From positions 29,212-93,211 of the forward strand of contig JAHBMJ010003129.1 in NCBI GenBank assembly GCA_018398765.1: a stretch of 64,000 bases of DNA, read 5' to 3'. The notes under the pieces are model-generated. The model had not been told where the DNA came from. It saw only the letters and a list, made by a program, of their open reading frames with translations, and searched no databases. Below, in pieces: positions 62,257 through 64,000 of the stretch (positions are counted from its first letter, which is position 1; every line of letters begins with the position of its first letter). Source of the DNA: Chromera velia (Eukaryota; Sar; Chromeraceae). Position numbers and translations under genes: made by a program.

Positions 62257-62931
62257 CTTCCCTCTGGATGAAGGAAGATGCTTCTGGTCATCTTGCGTGA
62301 CTTTCGTATCGACTTTTTTGGTTTCTTTCTCAACACCCATACTTTCATCCTTCCCCTCTCTCACCTTTTTTTGGCCTGATGCAGCAAGCAGCGTGGGCCA
62401 GGCAACAGGGGGGAGCAGGGGCGGGCACCCCGATTGGCGAGTCTGAAAGGTTGTCGAAGGCCCTGGTGGGAGCGCTCTCGCAGGTGCAAGACAAAACGGA
62501 CAGGCAATTCGAGGTGATGAACTATTGGGAGTCTCAGGTCAATTTTTCTTTCTGTGTTTCTCTTAATTGATTGTTCTCTTTGCACATACAGATTTAATGT
62601 TGTGTTGGCATTCAAGAGCTTGTTGTTATAAGATTCCCTGCCTGTCATCTTACGCTTGCTTGCACACTTCAGCATGAAAGTGATAAAGTGAAACGACTCT
62701 ACGCACAAATAAACTGCAAAAAGGCGATTTTCTTCATTGGGGTGGTAGAAAAAGGAGGTAGCTGCGGGAGAGTTGAAAAGAAATGAATAAATGAATACAC
62801 TCAATCACCGAATGAGTGAGTGCAGGCAAAGGGAGGGGACCCTGCTGCGATGTATGAGTTGGGGAAGCTTCACGAGGACGGCGCAGGAGGAGGGGCGGGA
62901 AGGGCGGATTCTGCAAGGTGGGGCTCTCTCT

Positions 62932-62962
<31 letters not shown>

Positions 62963-63590
62963 GAGAGGGAGAGAGAGAGAGAGAGAGAGACGAGCGACAG
63001 AGAATGAATTGACGCTTCTGTGACTCCGTACTGGTCTCTGTGGCGTGCTTTTTTCCTTACGCAGTTACGCGCTCTTTTGTTTTTCCTTACGAAGCGCTTC
63101 ACGTCTTGTTGGCATCTTTTCTGTATCGCTTTCGTTTCCTGAACCTGCTTCCCGCCTTTCGATTCGTGTGTTTTCGCATGAGTCTGAAAAGAGTGGCTGG
63201 AATTTCTCCAGCTTATCTCGACCCGCATGTTGTTCGTTTCTTTGCGAGACCTTTCACTGTGGCCGAGGACTCACCGATGCATGCCCCTGATTCGATGCAT
63301 GTGCTGCTGCAGAAAGGCCGCAGAGTTGTATGAAAACGCGGGAGAGCAAGGAGTGGCTGCAGCGTACATTGATTTGGGAGTCATGTACCTCAATGTGGGT
63401 TTGTTTGACCGAATGAATCGGTAGAACATTGCCATCAGCGACCTGAGTGAGACAAAGAGGCTGCAGTGTTGTTCTTTCTGCTTTGTATTCAAACATCTGC
63501 CAAGTAGCAGGGAAAATACAACACAACCAACGTGTGCAGGCATTCCTGTATGTTCTCTCGTCGCTTTGTCTTGTCACATTCACAGAGAGA

Positions 63591-63621
<31 letters not shown>

Positions 63622-63878
63622 TCCTTCCTTCCTTCCTTCCTTCCTTCCTTCTTTCTTTCTTTCTTTCTTTCTTTGTTTGTTTGTTTGTTTTTTCCTTTGG
63701 ACAGGGCAGCGTGTCCTCCTGACCGGCTGGTGTCTCTCTCTCTCGTTTTGCCGTATTGCTTGATCCCTTTGTGTTGACTCGCAAACAACGGTGGTCCGTG
63801 GTCCTCTGCTCTTTTGTTTTGTTGCAGGGAAATGGTGTGGAAAAGGACCAGAGAAAGGCGCTGGAATGTTTCAAGAAG
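59850..63878 (+). CDS. SEL1-repeat protein with signal peptide (SEL1L/HRD3-like), 3' end beyond window
   Basis: Probable secretory-pathway protein. In SEL1L/HRD3 such repeats scaffold the ER-associated degradation ligase; that role here is inference. Exons: 59850-59922, 60013-60406, 60543-60600, 60822-61094, 61397-61479, 61925-61982, 62385-62537, 62826-62917, 63313-63394, 63828-63878; all phases agree, giving 439 codons to the last visible donor (GTGAGG). The ATG at 59850 starts a signal peptide (HLLFLWAVGCLLS). Exon 2 encodes a very acidic, probably disordered region. SEL1 repeats follow: AAYAAYLLGEIFL, AWLSLGFKNMYGIGV (made across a splice), AAMYELGKLHEDGAG, AAYIDLGVMYLNGNGV and QRKALECFKK. 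Further repeats and any C-terminal membrane anchor lie outside the window. Introns contain CT, GT and TTTC microsatellites. A plain secreted SEL1 protein is the main alternative. Confidence 0.88.
61483..61680. repeat. CT-rich microsatellite in a SEL1-gene intron
   Basis: About 200 bases of CT and TTTC repeats beginning just after the AA|GTGAGG donor of exon 5. Confidence 0.95.
63593..63692. repeat. TTTC/TTCC/TTTG microsatellite
   Basis: About 100 bases of tetranucleotide repeats in the last visible intron of the SEL1 gene. Confidence 0.95.
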
Positions 63879-64000
63879 GTGAGGTGATTGAGAGAGCAAA
63901 GACCGTTTATGCTGGGGGGGGGCGACTAGTGGTATCTTCGTGCAACGCGAATGAGAGAGAGAGGGCGAGACAGAGAGACAGGGGGGCAGGGGGGGGGGGG

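Overview
The window looks like nuclear DNA of an intron-rich microbial eukaryote, most probably an alveolate of the chromerid type (Chromera velia-like). The reasons are genes cut into 2-14 exons by GT-AG introns with TGCAG-type acceptors, very abundant (CT)n/(GT)n/(TTTC)n microsatellites, long AT-rich intergenic stretches, and typical alveolate domain mixtures (ribonuclease-inhibitor LRRs, RCC1 propellers, GCC2/GCC3 cysteine-rich plus multi-TM proteins). The species call is inference. I see no bacterial operons, rRNA, tRNA or CRISPR.

Layout. 1-2.4 kb: unrecognised exons on the minus strand. 3.2-6.5 kb (+): a six-exon long-chain polyprenyl diphosphate synthase with a mitochondrial-like presequence. 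7.1-11.4 kb (-): a leucine-rich-repeat protein whose 5' end is not resolved. 13.5-24.8 kb (+): a giant membrane protein with signal sequence, two RCC1 propellers separated by a calcium-binding EGF module, two HYR domains, a cysteine-rich region, about ten membrane segments and a repeat-filled tail; it carries one in-frame TGA. 25.4-28.4 kb: AT-rich, with two inverted-repeat elements. 28.4-38.7 kb (-): a complete 14-exon CSB/ERCC6-type SNF2 ATPase with an added N-terminal CUE-like domain. 39.3-40.7 kb: a hAT-like element with TIRs and an 8-bp target duplication, with a second inverted-repeat element nested inside. 41-46 kb: AT-rich, with a huge CA/TA microsatellite and a few isolated minus-strand exons, one a CCCH zinc finger. 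46-56.7 kb: a repeat province (dispersed repeats, a 4-kb degenerate tandem complex, hairpin elements, an 11-bp and a 48-bp minisatellite, a 0.9-kb homopyrimidine tract). 57.7-59.4 kb (-): a cysteine desulfurase/selenocysteine lyase. 59.85 kb to the end (+): a SEL1-repeat protein with signal peptide, running off the window.

Gene models were joined by hand. For the six main genes the joined exons keep reading frame (phases checked at every junction) and recreate conserved family motifs across the junctions, which is the main support for them. The genes are not an operon and share no obvious pathway: isoprenoid-tail synthesis, transcription-coupled repair, sulfur/selenium transfer, probable ER quality control and a cell-surface receptor-like protein simply lie side by side. 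Two divergent arrangements may share promoters (desulfurase/SEL1 at 59.4-59.85 kb; LRR/RCC1 at about 11.4-13.5 kb). I could not identify individual core promoters, terminators or polyadenylation signals with confidence.
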